In this document: piece after piece, positions 18,611-26,891 of the stretch | Layout: each line of letters opens with the position of its first letter | How positions within the stretch are numbered: the first letter of the stretch is position 1 | Assembly: GCF_000382285.1 (NCBI RefSeq) | Contig: NZ_KB907930.1 | Location: forward strand, 107,541-171,540 | Length of the DNA stretch: 64,000 bases | From: Solimonas variicoloris DSM 15731 | Lineage (GTDB): Bacteria > Pseudomonadota > Gammaproteobacteria > Nevskiales > Nevskiaceae | Direction: 5' to 3' | Translations under genes and position numbers: made by a program | The notes under the pieces: model-generated | The model's database searches: none | Told to the model about the DNA's origin: nothing | The model's input: only the letters and a program-made list of their open reading frames with translations

Positions 18611-20218
18611 GTGATCCGTACCGAGGCCGCTGCCGGGCGCAGCGAGGACTGGCGCATCCTGGCCATCCTCGGCCCGTACCGGCTGCTGCTGGTCGCGGTG
18701 CTGCTGTTCCTGTTCCGGCTCGGCTACGCGCCGGATTATTTCGAATCGGTACCGCCGAAGCTGTTCAGCTTCAGTTGCCTGGCCTACGCCGGACTGGCAC
18801 TGGTGCTGCAGTTCCTGGCGCTGAACAAGCGCTTCGCGCTGGTCGCGCAGACGCTGCTGCACTTCGGCGTCGATCTGGCGGCGATCGGCCTGCTCGTCTA
18901 CACCACCGGCGGTGTCGGCGGCGGCCTCGGCGTGCTGCTGGTGCCGCCGCTGGTCGGCTGCAGCCTGGTGCTGGCGCCGCGACTCGCGGCCGTGCTCGCG
19001 GCCGCCGCAACGCTGACCATCTTCGGCGAGGAAACCTTCCGCCAGCTGCGCCAGCTGTACTTCGACAGCAGCGATTTCTCGCAGGCCGGCCTGCTCGGCC
19101 TGATGTTCTTCGCATCGAGCCTGACCGCGGCGATGGTCGGCCAGCGCGCGCGGCGCAGCGAAGCCGTTGCCGCCCGCGTCGGCAGCGAGTTCGTCAACCT
19201 GACGCGGCTCAACGACAACATCATCGCGGCGATGCAGTCGGGCGTGCTGGTGGTCGACGCCGACGGCCGCGTGCGTACCGCCAACGCCGCCGCACTGCGC
19301 CTGACCGCGGGCGCGGCCCGTGCCGACGCGCGGCTCACCGAAGCGCTGCCGGCGCTGCAGGTCGCGCTCGACGACTGGCGCTACGGCTTCGACCTCGAAC
19401 CGCCGAGCGCGGTCGAGGCGCCCGGCGGGCGGGCGCTGCTGCCGCGCTTCACGCGACTCGGCTGGGCGGAACAGTCGCCGGTGCTGATCATGCTCGATGA
19501 CGCCGCAGCGCTGCGGGCGCAGGCGCAGCAAATGAAACTCGCGGCGCTCGGCCGCCTGTCGGCCAACATCGCGCACGAGATCCGCAATCCGCTGTCGGCG
19601 ATCTCCCAGGCCGGCCAGCTGCTCGCCGAGCAGCCGGATCTCGATCCGGGCAACCGTCGCCTGCTGGAAATGATCCAGCGGCATGCCGGCCGCATCGAGC
19701 AGATCGTGCGCAACGTGCTCGAGATCAGCCGCCGCGACGGCAGCAGCCGGCAGGCCTTCAACCTGCGTGACGCGCTGCGTCGCTACGCCGCGCAGTATCA
19801 CGAGAGCCACCCGCAGGAGCCGCGTCCGATCGAATTCGGCGAGATTCCGCCGGCGCTGACCGTTGCGTTCGCGCTCGAACAGCTGCAGCAGGTGCTTTGC
19901 AATCTGTGGGACAACAGCTTCGCGCACGGGCGTCACGGCGATCCCCTGCGCGTCCGTCTCGATGCCGGCATCGAGGCGTCGAGCGGCCTGCCCTATCTCG
20001 ACGTTGCCGACGACGGCCCGGGCATACCGGCGGAGCTCGCCGACCGCATCTTCGAACCGTTCTTCACGACGCATCACGCCGGCACCGGCCTGGGCCTTTA
20101 TCTGTCGCGCGAGCTCTGCGAATACAATCAGGCCCGCCTCAGCTATGTGCGCCGCGCCCGCGGGGCCTGCTTCCGCATCGTCTTCTCCGCACCCGAACCG
20201 CGTTCCGACTCGCGATGA
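18611..20218 (+). CDS. pilS: Sensor histidine kinase PilS
   Basis: The protein has 535 residues with a GTG start at 18611. About six hydrophobic segments occupy residues 18-180. A PAS-like region follows (IIAAMQSGVLVVDADGRVRT), then the HisKA domain with phospho-acceptor His322 in SANIAHEIRNPLSAISQ. The HATPase domain has NLWDNSFAHG, DDGPGIP and TTHHAGTGLGLYLSREL. This matches PilS, the polar membrane kinase that adjusts pilin transcription through PilR. Its stop overlaps the pilR start (ATGA). The pilin gene pilA is not in this window. Confidence 0.92.
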   Translation: MIRTEAAAGRSEDWRILAILGPYRLLLVAVLLFLFRLGYAPDYFESVPPKLFSFSCLAYAGLALVLQFLALNKRFALVAQTLLHFGVDLAAIGLLVYTTGGVGGGLGVLLVPPLVGCSLVLAPRLAAVLAAAATLTIFGEETFRQLRQLYFDSSDFSQAGLLGLMFFASSLTAAMVGQRARRSEAVAARVGSEFVNLTRLNDNIIAAMQSGVLVVDADGRVRTANAAALRLTAGAARADARLTEALPALQVALDDWRYGFDLEPPSAVEAPGGRALLPRFTRLGWAEQSPVLIMLDDAAALRAQAQQMKLAALGRLSANIAHEIRNPLSAISQAGQLLAEQPDLDPGNRRLLEMIQRHAGRIEQIVRNVLEISRRDGSSRQAFNLRDALRRYAAQYHESHPQEPRPIEFGEIPPALTVAFALEQLQQVLCNLWDNSFAHGRHGDPLRVRLDAGIEASSGLPYLDVADDGPGIPAELADRIFEPFFTTHHAGTGLGLYLSRELCEYNQARLSYVRRARGACFRIVFSAPEPRSDSR

Positions 20219-21561
20219 CCGCCAGCAAAGCCACCGTCCTGATCGTCGACGACGAGCCGGATATCCGCGAACTCGTCGAGATCACGCTGGGCCGCATGAA
20301 TCTGCAGACAACGGCGGCGGCAACGCTCGCCGAGGCGCGAAGCCGCCTGGCCGAGCGGCACTTCGAGCTGTGCATCACCGACATGCGCCTGCCGGACGGC
20401 AGCGGCATCGAGCTGGTCGCGCAGATCAACCGCCAGTACCCGCAGACGCCGGTCGCCGTCATCACCGCGTACGGCAATGCCGAGGCCGCCGTCGACAGCC
20501 TGAAAGCCGGCGCCTTCGACTTCGTGTCCAAGCCGGTCGACATCGCCGTGCTGCGCAAGCTCGTCGACACGGCGCTGCGGCTGCGCGCCGAGACGGAGCC
20601 GGCCGGCGCCGGCGAGCCGCCGGTGCTGCTCGGCGAGCACGAAAGCATCCGCCAACTGCGCGCGCTGATCGAGCGCCTGGCGCGCAGCCAGGCGCCGGTG
20701 CACATCGCCGGCGAATCCGGCACCGGCAAGGAGCTGGTCGCCAAGCTGATCCACCACAAGGGGCCGCGCGCGGCGGGCCCGTTCGTGCCGGTCAACTGCG
20801 GCGCGATTCCGTCGGAGCTGATGGAAAGCGAATTCTTCGGCCACCTGAAGGGCAGCTTCACCGGCGCGCATCGCGACAAGGCCGGGCTGTTCCAGGCCGC
20901 CGAGAACGGCACCCTTTTTCTCGACGAAGTCGCCGACCTGCCGGCGCATATGCAGGTCAAGCTGCTGCGCGCCCTGCAGGAGCGCGCGGTGCGGCCAGTC
21001 GGCAGCGAAGGCGAAGTGCCGGTCAACGTGCGCGTGATCTCGGCGACGCACAAGCATCTCGCCGATCTGGTCGCCGCCGGACAATTCCGCCAGGATCTTT
21101 ACTACCGACTCAACGTCATCGAGGTTCACACGCCGCCGCTGCGCGCCCGCGCCAGCGACATTCCGATGCTGGCGCACCACGTGCTCGGCAAGCTGGCGCG
21201 TGACCTCGGCCTGCGGCGCCTGCCGGCGCTCGACGCTTCGGCGCTCGCGGCACTTCAGGCCTATCCGTTCCCCGGCAACGTCCGCGAGCTCGAGAACATC
21301 CTTGAACGCGCGGCCACCCTGTCCGACGGCGAACGGATCTCCGCCGCCGATCTGCAACTGCGCGACGCGGCACCGATCGCGGCGGTCGCCGCGCCCGCCG
21401 CTGCGGCGCTCGGCGACCAGATCGAAGAAATCGAAAAACGGGCGATCCGCGAGGCGCTGCAGAAGACGCGCTACAACAAGACGCGCGCCGCCGAGTTGCT
21501 CGGCATGTCGTTCCGGGCCCTGCGCTACCGCATCAAGAAACTCGGCCTCGACGCCGAATAA
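20215..21561 (+). CDS. pilR: Sigma-54 dependent response regulator PilR
   Basis: The regulator has 448 residues in the NtrC arrangement. The receiver domain has acidic residues in VDDE, phospho-acceptor Asp56 (CITDMRLPDG) and Lys in VSKPVD. The AAA+ domain has the Walker A GESGTGKE, the sigma-54 contact loop GSFTGA (Ser instead of Ala at the second position), Walker B TLFLDEV and the PFPGNVREL segment. A Fis-type helix-turn-helix ends the protein (NKTRAAELLGMSFRALRYRI). It is expected to activate pilA and possibly other sigma-54 promoters. It is coupled to pilS by a 4-bp overlap. GSFTGA is a known natural variant of GAFTGA. Confidence 0.93.
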   Translation: MTASKATVLIVDDEPDIRELVEITLGRMNLQTTAAATLAEARSRLAERHFELCITDMRLPDGSGIELVAQINRQYPQTPVAVITAYGNAEAAVDSLKAGAFDFVSKPVDIAVLRKLVDTALRLRAETEPAGAGEPPVLLGEHESIRQLRALIERLARSQAPVHIAGESGTGKELVAKLIHHKGPRAAGPFVPVNCGAIPSELMESEFFGHLKGSFTGAHRDKAGLFQAAENGTLFLDEVADLPAHMQVKLLRALQERAVRPVGSEGEVPVNVRVISATHKHLADLVAAGQFRQDLYYRLNVIEVHTPPLRARASDIPMLAHHVLGKLARDLGLRRLPALDASALAALQAYPFPGNVRELENILERAATLSDGERISAADLQLRDAAPIAAVAAPAAAALGDQIEEIEKRAIREALQKTRYNKTRAAELLGMSFRALRYRIKKLGLDAE

Positions 21562-21710
21562 GCACATCGCCCGCAATTCTTGGACGAAGGCCGCGACGGA
21601 TCGCGATACTGTCGGGCCCGACGAACGGCGGAGCCGTTTACGAAGCTTCTGTTACACTCGCGCCATAACGGGGCGTAGATGACCCCGTAGGACGAAGAAG
21701 CTGCGGAAGA

Positions 21711-21760
21711 GGAGTCGCAAGCAGTGGCATGGAGCTTGCGAAGACGCAGGCCTCCAGGAG
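21711..21760 (+). promoter_or_regulatory. Structured leader with mutually exclusive hairpins before the GAF gene
   Basis: TCGCAAG (21715-21721) can pair with CTTGCGA (21735-21741). The same CTTGCG can instead pair with CGCAGG (21745-21750), extended by GGAG (21731-21734) with CTCC (21752-21755). CTCC also lies next to the ribosome-binding AGGAG (21756-21760) and is complementary to it. Two alternative folds of the leader just before a TTG start are therefore possible. Whether this acts as a switch is unknown. Confidence 0.35.
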
Positions 21761-21768
21761 AGTAATCA

Positions 21769-22377
21769 TTGTCCAACCGACATCCGAGGGTCGCGCATCT
21801 GCGCGGCGTACGTGCGTTCCCGCGGTCTGCTCTGCGCCGTCGGCGCAGCGCACCGCTCGAACAGGCCCCGGCGGGAATCGCCTGGGCCGCGACATCGGCA
21901 GATGACACGGTTCAGCAGATTCTCGACAACACGCTGCGTTCCGCCTGCGCCGTGATCGGCGCGCGAGGCGGCTTCGTCGTGCAGCTGCGCGACGATACGG
22001 TCCTCGAAATCGCCTGCGCGCATGCCCTGCCCGGTCAGGACGTGTTCGACGCCGTGCTCGGCACGGCGTCCCGCGCGCTGCATTGCGCGCTGCTCGAAGG
22101 CCGGCGCGGACTGGCCTGCCCTGGCGGCAAGCTGCTCGAGGCGCGGCAGCAGGCCGCACCGGCGGTGATCAGCCTGCCGCTCGAGCTCGGCGCGCGCCGG
22201 CAGGGCGCGTTCTGCCTGCTGCGCGAGGACAGCGACCGCGCGCTCAACGAACTCGACTTCGAAATCCTCGACGCGCTCGCCGGTCAGGCGGCGCTGGCGC
22301 TCGCTGCCGCCTGCCAGCGCAGCGCCCTGAATCGCCTCGAAGCCAGCCTGAACGCGATCGGGCCGCAGACGCACTGA
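21769..22377 (+). CDS. GAF domain protein
   Basis: The product has 202 residues from a TTG at 21769, with AGGAG 8 nt upstream. A single GAF-like domain covers about residues 38-190 (TVQQILDNTLRSACAVIGAR, FVVQLRDDTVLEIACAHALP, GAFCLLREDSDRALNELDFE). There is no kinase or output domain. It ends 2 nt before the histidine kinase start, and that kinase lacks its own N-terminal sensor. I infer that the GAF protein is a detachable sensor subunit or modulator for the kinase. The ligand is unknown. The first 35 residues are Arg-rich and not signal-like; a later start is possible. Confidence 0.75.
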   Translation: MSNRHPRVAHLRGVRAFPRSALRRRRSAPLEQAPAGIAWAATSADDTVQQILDNTLRSACAVIGARGGFVVQLRDDTVLEIACAHALPGQDVFDAVLGTASRALHCALLEGRRGLACPGGKLLEARQQAAPAVISLPLELGARRQGAFCLLREDSDRALNELDFEILDALAGQAALALAAACQRSALNRLEASLNAIGPQTH

Positions 22378-22379
22378 AA

Positions 22380-23225
22380 ATGGATGTGCTGCGGCCATCG
22401 GCGGCAGGCGCGGACGAACGCGCGGATGCGCGCGCCGATGATCCGGAGACCTTCCGTCTCGCGGTCCTGCGCCAGGTCCAGGAGCTGACCGCCGACAACC
22501 AGCGCCTGCTGCAGTCGGTGGTCCGCAGCGAGAAACGCTTTCGCACCCTCGCCAAGTCGGTCTGGCACGTCCAGGAAGAGGAGCGCCGCCGCCTCGCCCG
22601 CGACCTGCATGACGGCATCGGTCAGACGCTGACCGCGCTCGCCAACCAGCTGCAGCGCATCTACGACGACGCCCGCGGCGCCGGCAATCTCGGCCTCGAA
22701 CACCGCCTCGCCGACGCCCTCGACATCACCCGCGGTGCGCTGCACGACACGCGCGAACTGTCGCGCCTGCTGCGACCGACGCTACTCGACGATCTCGGCC
22801 TCGACGCCGCGCTTGCCTGGCTCGCGCGCACGCTTTCCGAACGCGCCGGTCTGCACATCGGCTTCCATTCGGAACTCGACGAGCAGCGTCTGCACCCGGA
22901 CGTCGAAACCCTCCTGTTCCGCATCACGCAGGAAGCCCTGACCAACGTCATCCGCCACAGCGACGCGCGTGCGGCGCGCGTGCTGATCAAGCACACGCCG
23001 ATGCTGCTGATCCTGCGCGTCGAGGATGACGGCCACGGCTTCGATACGGCCCAGGTCGCACACGCCGAGCGCAACGCGTCCAGCTCCGGCCTGCGCGGCA
23101 TGCGCGACCGCGCCGAGCTGTTCGGTGGCCGCGTCGAGATCCGTTCGGCGCCCGGCCAAGGTACCGTGGTACAACTGACGCTCACTCTCGACGGTCCGGA
23201 TACGGACGCCACGACGACGCTATGA
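22380..23225 (+). CDS. Cytoplasmic NarX/DegS-type histidine kinase (HisKA_3)
   Basis: The protein has 281 residues with no membrane segment. A short coiled-coil region at about 25-65 precedes the HisKA_3 dimerisation helix with phospho-acceptor His77 in RLARDLHDGIGQTLTAL. The HATPase domain has TQEALTNVIRHSDA, VEDDGHGF and GLRGMRDRAELFGGRVEI. It partners with the LuxR-type regulator, whose start overlaps its stop (ATGA), and probably receives input from the GAF protein encoded 2 nt upstream. The stimulus is unknown. Confidence 0.9.
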   Translation: MDVLRPSAAGADERADARADDPETFRLAVLRQVQELTADNQRLLQSVVRSEKRFRTLAKSVWHVQEEERRRLARDLHDGIGQTLTALANQLQRIYDDARGAGNLGLEHRLADALDITRGALHDTRELSRLLRPTLLDDLGLDAALAWLARTLSERAGLHIGFHSELDEQRLHPDVETLLFRITQEALTNVIRHSDARAARVLIKHTPMLLILRVEDDGHGFDTAQVAHAERNASSSGLRGMRDRAELFGGRVEIRSAPGQGTVVQLTLTLDGPDTDATTTL

Positions 23226-23866
23226 ATCCGATTCGCCTGCTGGTCGCCGACGACCACACCATCGTTCGCGAGGGCCTGGTCTCGATGCTCGAGGAAACCG
23301 GGGAGTGCCAGGTCGTCGCGCAGGCCGCCGATGGCTACGAAGCGGTATCGCTGGCCGGCAAGACCAAGCCCGACATCGTCGTCACCGACATTTCGATGCC
23401 ACGCATGTCGGGCCTCGAAGTCGTCAAGCGGGTGCGCGCCGAGTTGCCGGGCACGCGCACGCTGGTGCTGACCGTGCACGAGGAAGACGAATACATCCTG
23501 CCGATCCTGCGCGCCGGCGCCAACGGCTTTCTCAACAAGGACACCTCGGTGTCCGAGCTGATGACGGCGATCAAGTCGATCCACGCCGGCAAGCCTTACT
23601 TCGGACCGCGCGCGACCAAGGCGCTGGCCGAACGCCAGCACCGCTCGCGCGATCATGGCGACGATCCCTATGCGAGCCTGACCGCGCGCGAGCGCGAGGC
23701 CTTCCATCTCGTCATCCAGGGCAAGACGACGAAGGAGATCGCGCAGATCCTCGACATCGGCGTGAAGACGGCCGAGAACCATCGCGCGCGCATGATGGAA
23801 AAGCTGGGCCTGCGCAACACCGCCGAGGTCGTCCGTTTCGCCGCGCTGCGCGGCCTGCTGACCTGA
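23222..23866 (+). CDS. NarL/FixJ family (LuxR-type) response regulator
   Basis: The regulator has 214 residues. The receiver domain has VADDHT, phospho-acceptor Asp56 (VVTDISMPRMSG) and the Lys in FLNKDTSVSEL. The C-terminal LuxR helix-turn-helix reads LTAREREAFHLVIQGKTTKE and KTAENHRARMMEKLGLRNTA. It is the output of the preceding kinase. The closest look is to global regulators of the GacA/NarL/UvrY class, but no target is evident. The gene is followed by 267 bp before petA; no clear terminator is seen there. Confidence 0.92.
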   Translation: MNPIRLLVADDHTIVREGLVSMLEETGECQVVAQAADGYEAVSLAGKTKPDIVVTDISMPRMSGLEVVKRVRAELPGTRTLVLTVHEEDEYILPILRAGANGFLNKDTSVSELMTAIKSIHAGKPYFGPRATKALAERQHRSRDHGDDPYASLTAREREAFHLVIQGKTTKEIAQILDIGVKTAENHRARMMEKLGLRNTAEVVRFAALRGLLT

Positions 23867-23989
23867 ACGCCGCGCACCGCAAGCGCGCAATCGCTGCACT
23901 CCGAATGCCCGTCGCCGCCGCACCCGGCGCCATCCAATGCTCATACGTTCGGAGCTTGCCCGGCGCCGATTTTCCGACCGCACGGAAGT

Positions 23990-24045
23990 CGCCCCGGATT
24001 GGGGCGCGGCCATGCTTACGTTCCGTGACAAACGACCGCTATACT
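23990..24045 (+). promoter_or_regulatory. Upstream region of petABC with small dyad and candidate -10
   Basis: The 267-bp gap before petA holds a GC dyad, CGCCCC (23990-23995) and GGGGCG (24001-24006), and a TATACT at 24040-24045. A weak TTACGT lies at 24016-24021, 18 bp before the -10 candidate. Nothing else recognisable is present in this gap. Confidence 0.35.
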
Positions 24046-24133
24046 GCGATGGTTTGGCGGGCGCCGTGTCTCGCGCGGGCCCGGCCAACGCCTGCGGCTA
24101 TTGACTAGAACACGTAGAGAGAGGCCCTAAGGA

Positions 24134-24730
24134 ATGAGCAATCAAGGCGTGGATCCCGGCCGGCGCCGGTTCCTGACGCTCTCCACCGCCGTCGTCGGTG
24201 GCGCAGGCGTCGTGGCAGCCGCCGTGCCGTTTCTCGCATCGTGGAAACCGAGCGAGCGAGCCAAGTCGCTGGGCGCGCCGGTCGAGGTCGACATCAGCAC
24301 GCTCGAAGCCGGGCAGCGGGTCACCGTCGCCTGGCGCGGCAAGCCGGTCTGGGTCGTGCGTCGCACGCCCGAAATGCTCGACGGGCTCACCAAGGTCGAC
24401 AGCAGCCTGCTCGACCCTGAATCCAAGCAGAAGCAGCAGCCCGACTACGTCAAGGGCGAAGCCCGCGCGATCAAGCCCGAAGTGCTGGTGCTGATCGGCT
24501 CGTGCACGCACCTCGGCTGCTCGCCGACCTTCCGCCCGGACCACCCGGCGCCGGAAATCGATTCTAACTGGCAGGGCGGCTTCTACTGCCCGTGCCACGG
24601 CTCCAAGTTCGATCTCTCGGGCCGCGTCTACAAGGGCGTGCCCGCGCCGCTGAACCTCGTCGTGCCGCCCTACCGCTTCGAGAGCGACACCCAGATCGTC
24701 ATTGGCGAAGACCCGAAGGGAGTGGCGTAA
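24134..24730 (+). CDS. petA: Ubiquinol-cytochrome c reductase, Rieske iron-sulfur subunit
   Basis: The product has 198 residues. The N-terminus has a twin-arginine-type anchor (RRRFLTLSTAVVGGAGVV). The 2Fe-2S cluster motifs are CTHLGC at 124-129 and CPCHGSKFD from 152, with the cis-Pro loop PAPLNLVVPPY near the end. It transfers electrons from ubiquinol at the Qo site to cytochrome c1. It is the first gene of petABC and abuts petB with no gap. Confidence 0.97.
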   Translation: MSNQGVDPGRRRFLTLSTAVVGGAGVVAAAVPFLASWKPSERAKSLGAPVEVDISTLEAGQRVTVAWRGKPVWVVRRTPEMLDGLTKVDSSLLDPESKQKQQPDYVKGEARAIKPEVLVLIGSCTHLGCSPTFRPDHPAPEIDSNWQGGFYCPCHGSKFDLSGRVYKGVPAPLNLVVPPYRFESDTQIVIGEDPKGVA

Positions 24731-25993
24731 ATGGCGATTACACCGAACCCGTACAAGACGACCGGCCTGCTCGGCTGGATCGACGATCGCTTCCCGCTGA
24801 CCAAGCTGTGGAAGGATCACCTCTCCGAGTACTACGCGCCGAAGAACTTCAACTTCTGGTACTTCTTCGGCTCGCTGGCGCTGCTGGTACTGGTCAACCA
24901 GCTGCTGACCGGCATCTGGCTGGCGATGCACTACAAGCCGGACGCGGCGCAGGCCTGGGACTCGGTCGAGTACATCATGCGCGACGTGCCGTGGGGCAAC
25001 GTCCTGCGCTATCTGCATTCGACGGGCGCCTCGGCGTTCTTCATCGTCGTCTATATGCACATGTACCGCGGCATCCTCTACGGCTCGCACCGCAAGCCGC
25101 GTGAGCTGATCTGGATCTTCGGCAGCCTGATCTTCCTGGTGCTGATGGCCGAAGCCTTCTGCGGCTACGTGCTGCCGTGGGGCAACATGAGCTACTGGGG
25201 CGCGCAGGTCATCATCAACCTGTTCGGCACGGTGCCGTTCGTCGGCCCTGACCTCGTGATCTGGATCCAGGGCGACTACATCCCCTCGGACGCGACGCTC
25301 AACCGCCTGTTCTCGCTGCACGTCGTCGCGCTGCCGTTCGTTCTCGTCGGCCTGGTCGTCGCGCACCTGATCGCGCTGCACGAAGTCGGCTCGAACAATC
25401 CGGACGGCGTCGAGATCAAGAAGCACAAGGATCCGAACACCGGCATTCCGCTCGACGGCATTCCGTTCCATCCGTACTACACGGTGAAGGACATCGTCGG
25501 CGTCGGCGTGTTCCTGATCATCTTCCTCGGCGTCGTCTTCTTCGCGCCGGACGGCGGCGGCTATCTGCTGGAGAAGCCGAACTTCACGCCGGCCAACCCG
25601 ATGTCGACGCCGGACCACATCACGCCGGCTTGGTACTTCGGCGCGTTCTACGCGATGTTGCGCGCGACGCCGTCGTTCGCCGGCACGCAGATCTGGGGCG
25701 TGCTGGTGATGTTCGGCGCGGTGGCGCTGATCTTCTTCCTGCCCTGGCTCGACCGTTCGCCAGTGAAGTCGATTCGCTACAAGGGCCCGATCTTCAAGAT
25801 CGCCCTGGCGCTGTTCACGGTCAGCTTCGTCCTGCTGAACTACTTCGGCATGCAACCGCCGAGCGCGCTCGGCACGACGATCTCGCAGATCGGCACCGTC
25901 GTGTACTTCCTGTTCTTCCTGCTGATGCCGTTCTACACGAAGATCGACAAGACCAAGCCCGTCCCGGAGCGCGTGACCTATGAAGCCCACTAA
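24731..25993 (+). CDS. petB: Cytochrome b subunit of the bc1 complex
   Basis: The subunit has 420 residues with eight or nine membrane helices. Heme ligands appear in the His-x13-His pattern of helix II (LRYLHSTGASAFFIVVYMHM) and helix IV (FSLHVVALPFVLVGLVVAHL). The Qo-site PEWY signature reads PAWY here (ITPAWYFGAFYAMLR). It forms the quinol-oxidising core of complex III. It overlaps petC by 14 bp if the first petC ATG is used. Glu to Ala at the PEWY position is worth noting, because this glutamate is usually implicated in proton exit. Confidence 0.97.
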   Translation: MAITPNPYKTTGLLGWIDDRFPLTKLWKDHLSEYYAPKNFNFWYFFGSLALLVLVNQLLTGIWLAMHYKPDAAQAWDSVEYIMRDVPWGNVLRYLHSTGASAFFIVVYMHMYRGILYGSHRKPRELIWIFGSLIFLVLMAEAFCGYVLPWGNMSYWGAQVIINLFGTVPFVGPDLVIWIQGDYIPSDATLNRLFSLHVVALPFVLVGLVVAHLIALHEVGSNNPDGVEIKKHKDPNTGIPLDGIPFHPYYTVKDIVGVGVFLIIFLGVVFFAPDGGGYLLEKPNFTPANPMSTPDHITPAWYFGAFYAMLRATPSFAGTQIWGVLVMFGAVALIFFLPWLDRSPVKSIRYKGPIFKIALALFTVSFVLLNYFGMQPPSALGTTISQIGTVVYFLFFLLMPFYTKIDKTKPVPERVTYEAH

Positions 25994-26756
25994 GGCCATG
26001 CTGAAGAACTGCCTGCATACGCTGCTGGCCGCCGCCACGCTCGCGATCGCGAGCCCGGCCCTGGCCGCCGGCGGCCACGCCCTGCCGTACGCCTTCGAGC
26101 CCGACACCGGCAACACGGCTTCGGTGCGGCGCGGCGCCGCCAACTTCATGAACTACTGCTCCGGCTGCCACTCGATGCGGCACCTGCGCTACGGCCGCCT
26201 CGGCCAGGATCTCGGCATTCCCGAGAATCTGCTCAAGGCGAATCTGATGTTCACCTCGGACAAGGTCGGCGACCATATTCTCTCGGCGATGCCGGGCGAA
26301 GCCTCGAAGACCTGGTTCGGCCAGCAGCCACCGGACCTGACGCTCGAATCGCGCTACCGCGGCCCGGACTGGGTTTACAGCTACCTGATGACGTTCTACG
26401 TCGATCCGACGCGTCCGCTCGGCACCAACAACCTCGTGCTGCCCGGCGCCTCGATGCCGCATGTGCTCTGGGAGCTGCAGGGCCTGCAGGTGCAGTCCGA
26501 GGCGCATGCGGCCGACGGCGAGGCCGCGGCGCACGGCGAGGCCCACGGCCCGCAGTTCGAGCTCGTCAGCAAGGGCAAGCTGACGCCGAAGGAGTACGAG
26601 AAGTTCGTCGCCGACACGGTGAACTTCATGACCTATGCCGCCGAGCCCGGGCGCGAGCATCGCGTCAGCGTCGGTATCAAGGTGGTGCTGTTCCTGATCC
26701 TGTTCTCGGTGCTCGCGTATTTCATGAAACGCGAGTGGTGGAAGGACGTGCACTGA
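25980..26756 (+). CDS. petC: Cytochrome c1
   Basis: The protein has 258 residues from the ATG at 25980. A second ATG at 25998 would start right at the signal peptide (MLKNCLHTLLAAATLAIASP). The heme-binding CSGCH is at 60-64, followed by SMRHLRYGRLGQDLGI. The axial Met is expected in LPGASMPH. A single C-terminal membrane anchor (VGIKVVLFLILFSVLAYF) ends the chain. A His/Glu/Ala-rich insert of about 20 residues follows LQGLQVQSE. It is the last gene of petABC. Confidence 0.96.
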   Translation: MKPTKAMLKNCLHTLLAAATLAIASPALAAGGHALPYAFEPDTGNTASVRRGAANFMNYCSGCHSMRHLRYGRLGQDLGIPENLLKANLMFTSDKVGDHILSAMPGEASKTWFGQQPPDLTLESRYRGPDWVYSYLMTFYVDPTRPLGTNNLVLPGASMPHVLWELQGLQVQSEAHAADGEAAAHGEAHGPQFELVSKGKLTPKEYEKFVADTVNFMTYAAEPGREHRVSVGIKVVLFLILFSVLAYFMKREWWKDVH

Positions 26757-26776
26757 GCTGTCGCCAGCGTTGCATC

Positions 26777-26812
26777 GCGGCGCCGCCCGGAAGCCCCTCC
26801 GCGCGGCGCCGC
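26777..26812 (+). terminator. Weak terminator-like repeat after petC
   Basis: GCGGCGCCGC occurs at 26777-26786 and again at 26803-26812. The sequence is its own reverse complement, so the copies can pair over a 16-nt loop, followed by TTCGTTTC. The U tract is poor, so readthrough to sspA is likely. Confidence 0.45.
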
Positions 26813-26891
26813 TTCGTTTCATGGGCCGACATTTGGGGCGCACGGGCTTTAGCGGTTAATCTTTGTCCATGAACCCGAAGCCCCGGCGCTG

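Noticed and set aside
21661..21760. A cyclic-di-GMP (GEMM) riboswitch before the GAF gene
   Set aside because: Only a GACGCAGGCCTCC piece resembles the consensus; the GGCAAACC part and the tetraloop receptor are missing. Kept only as an unspecified structured leader.
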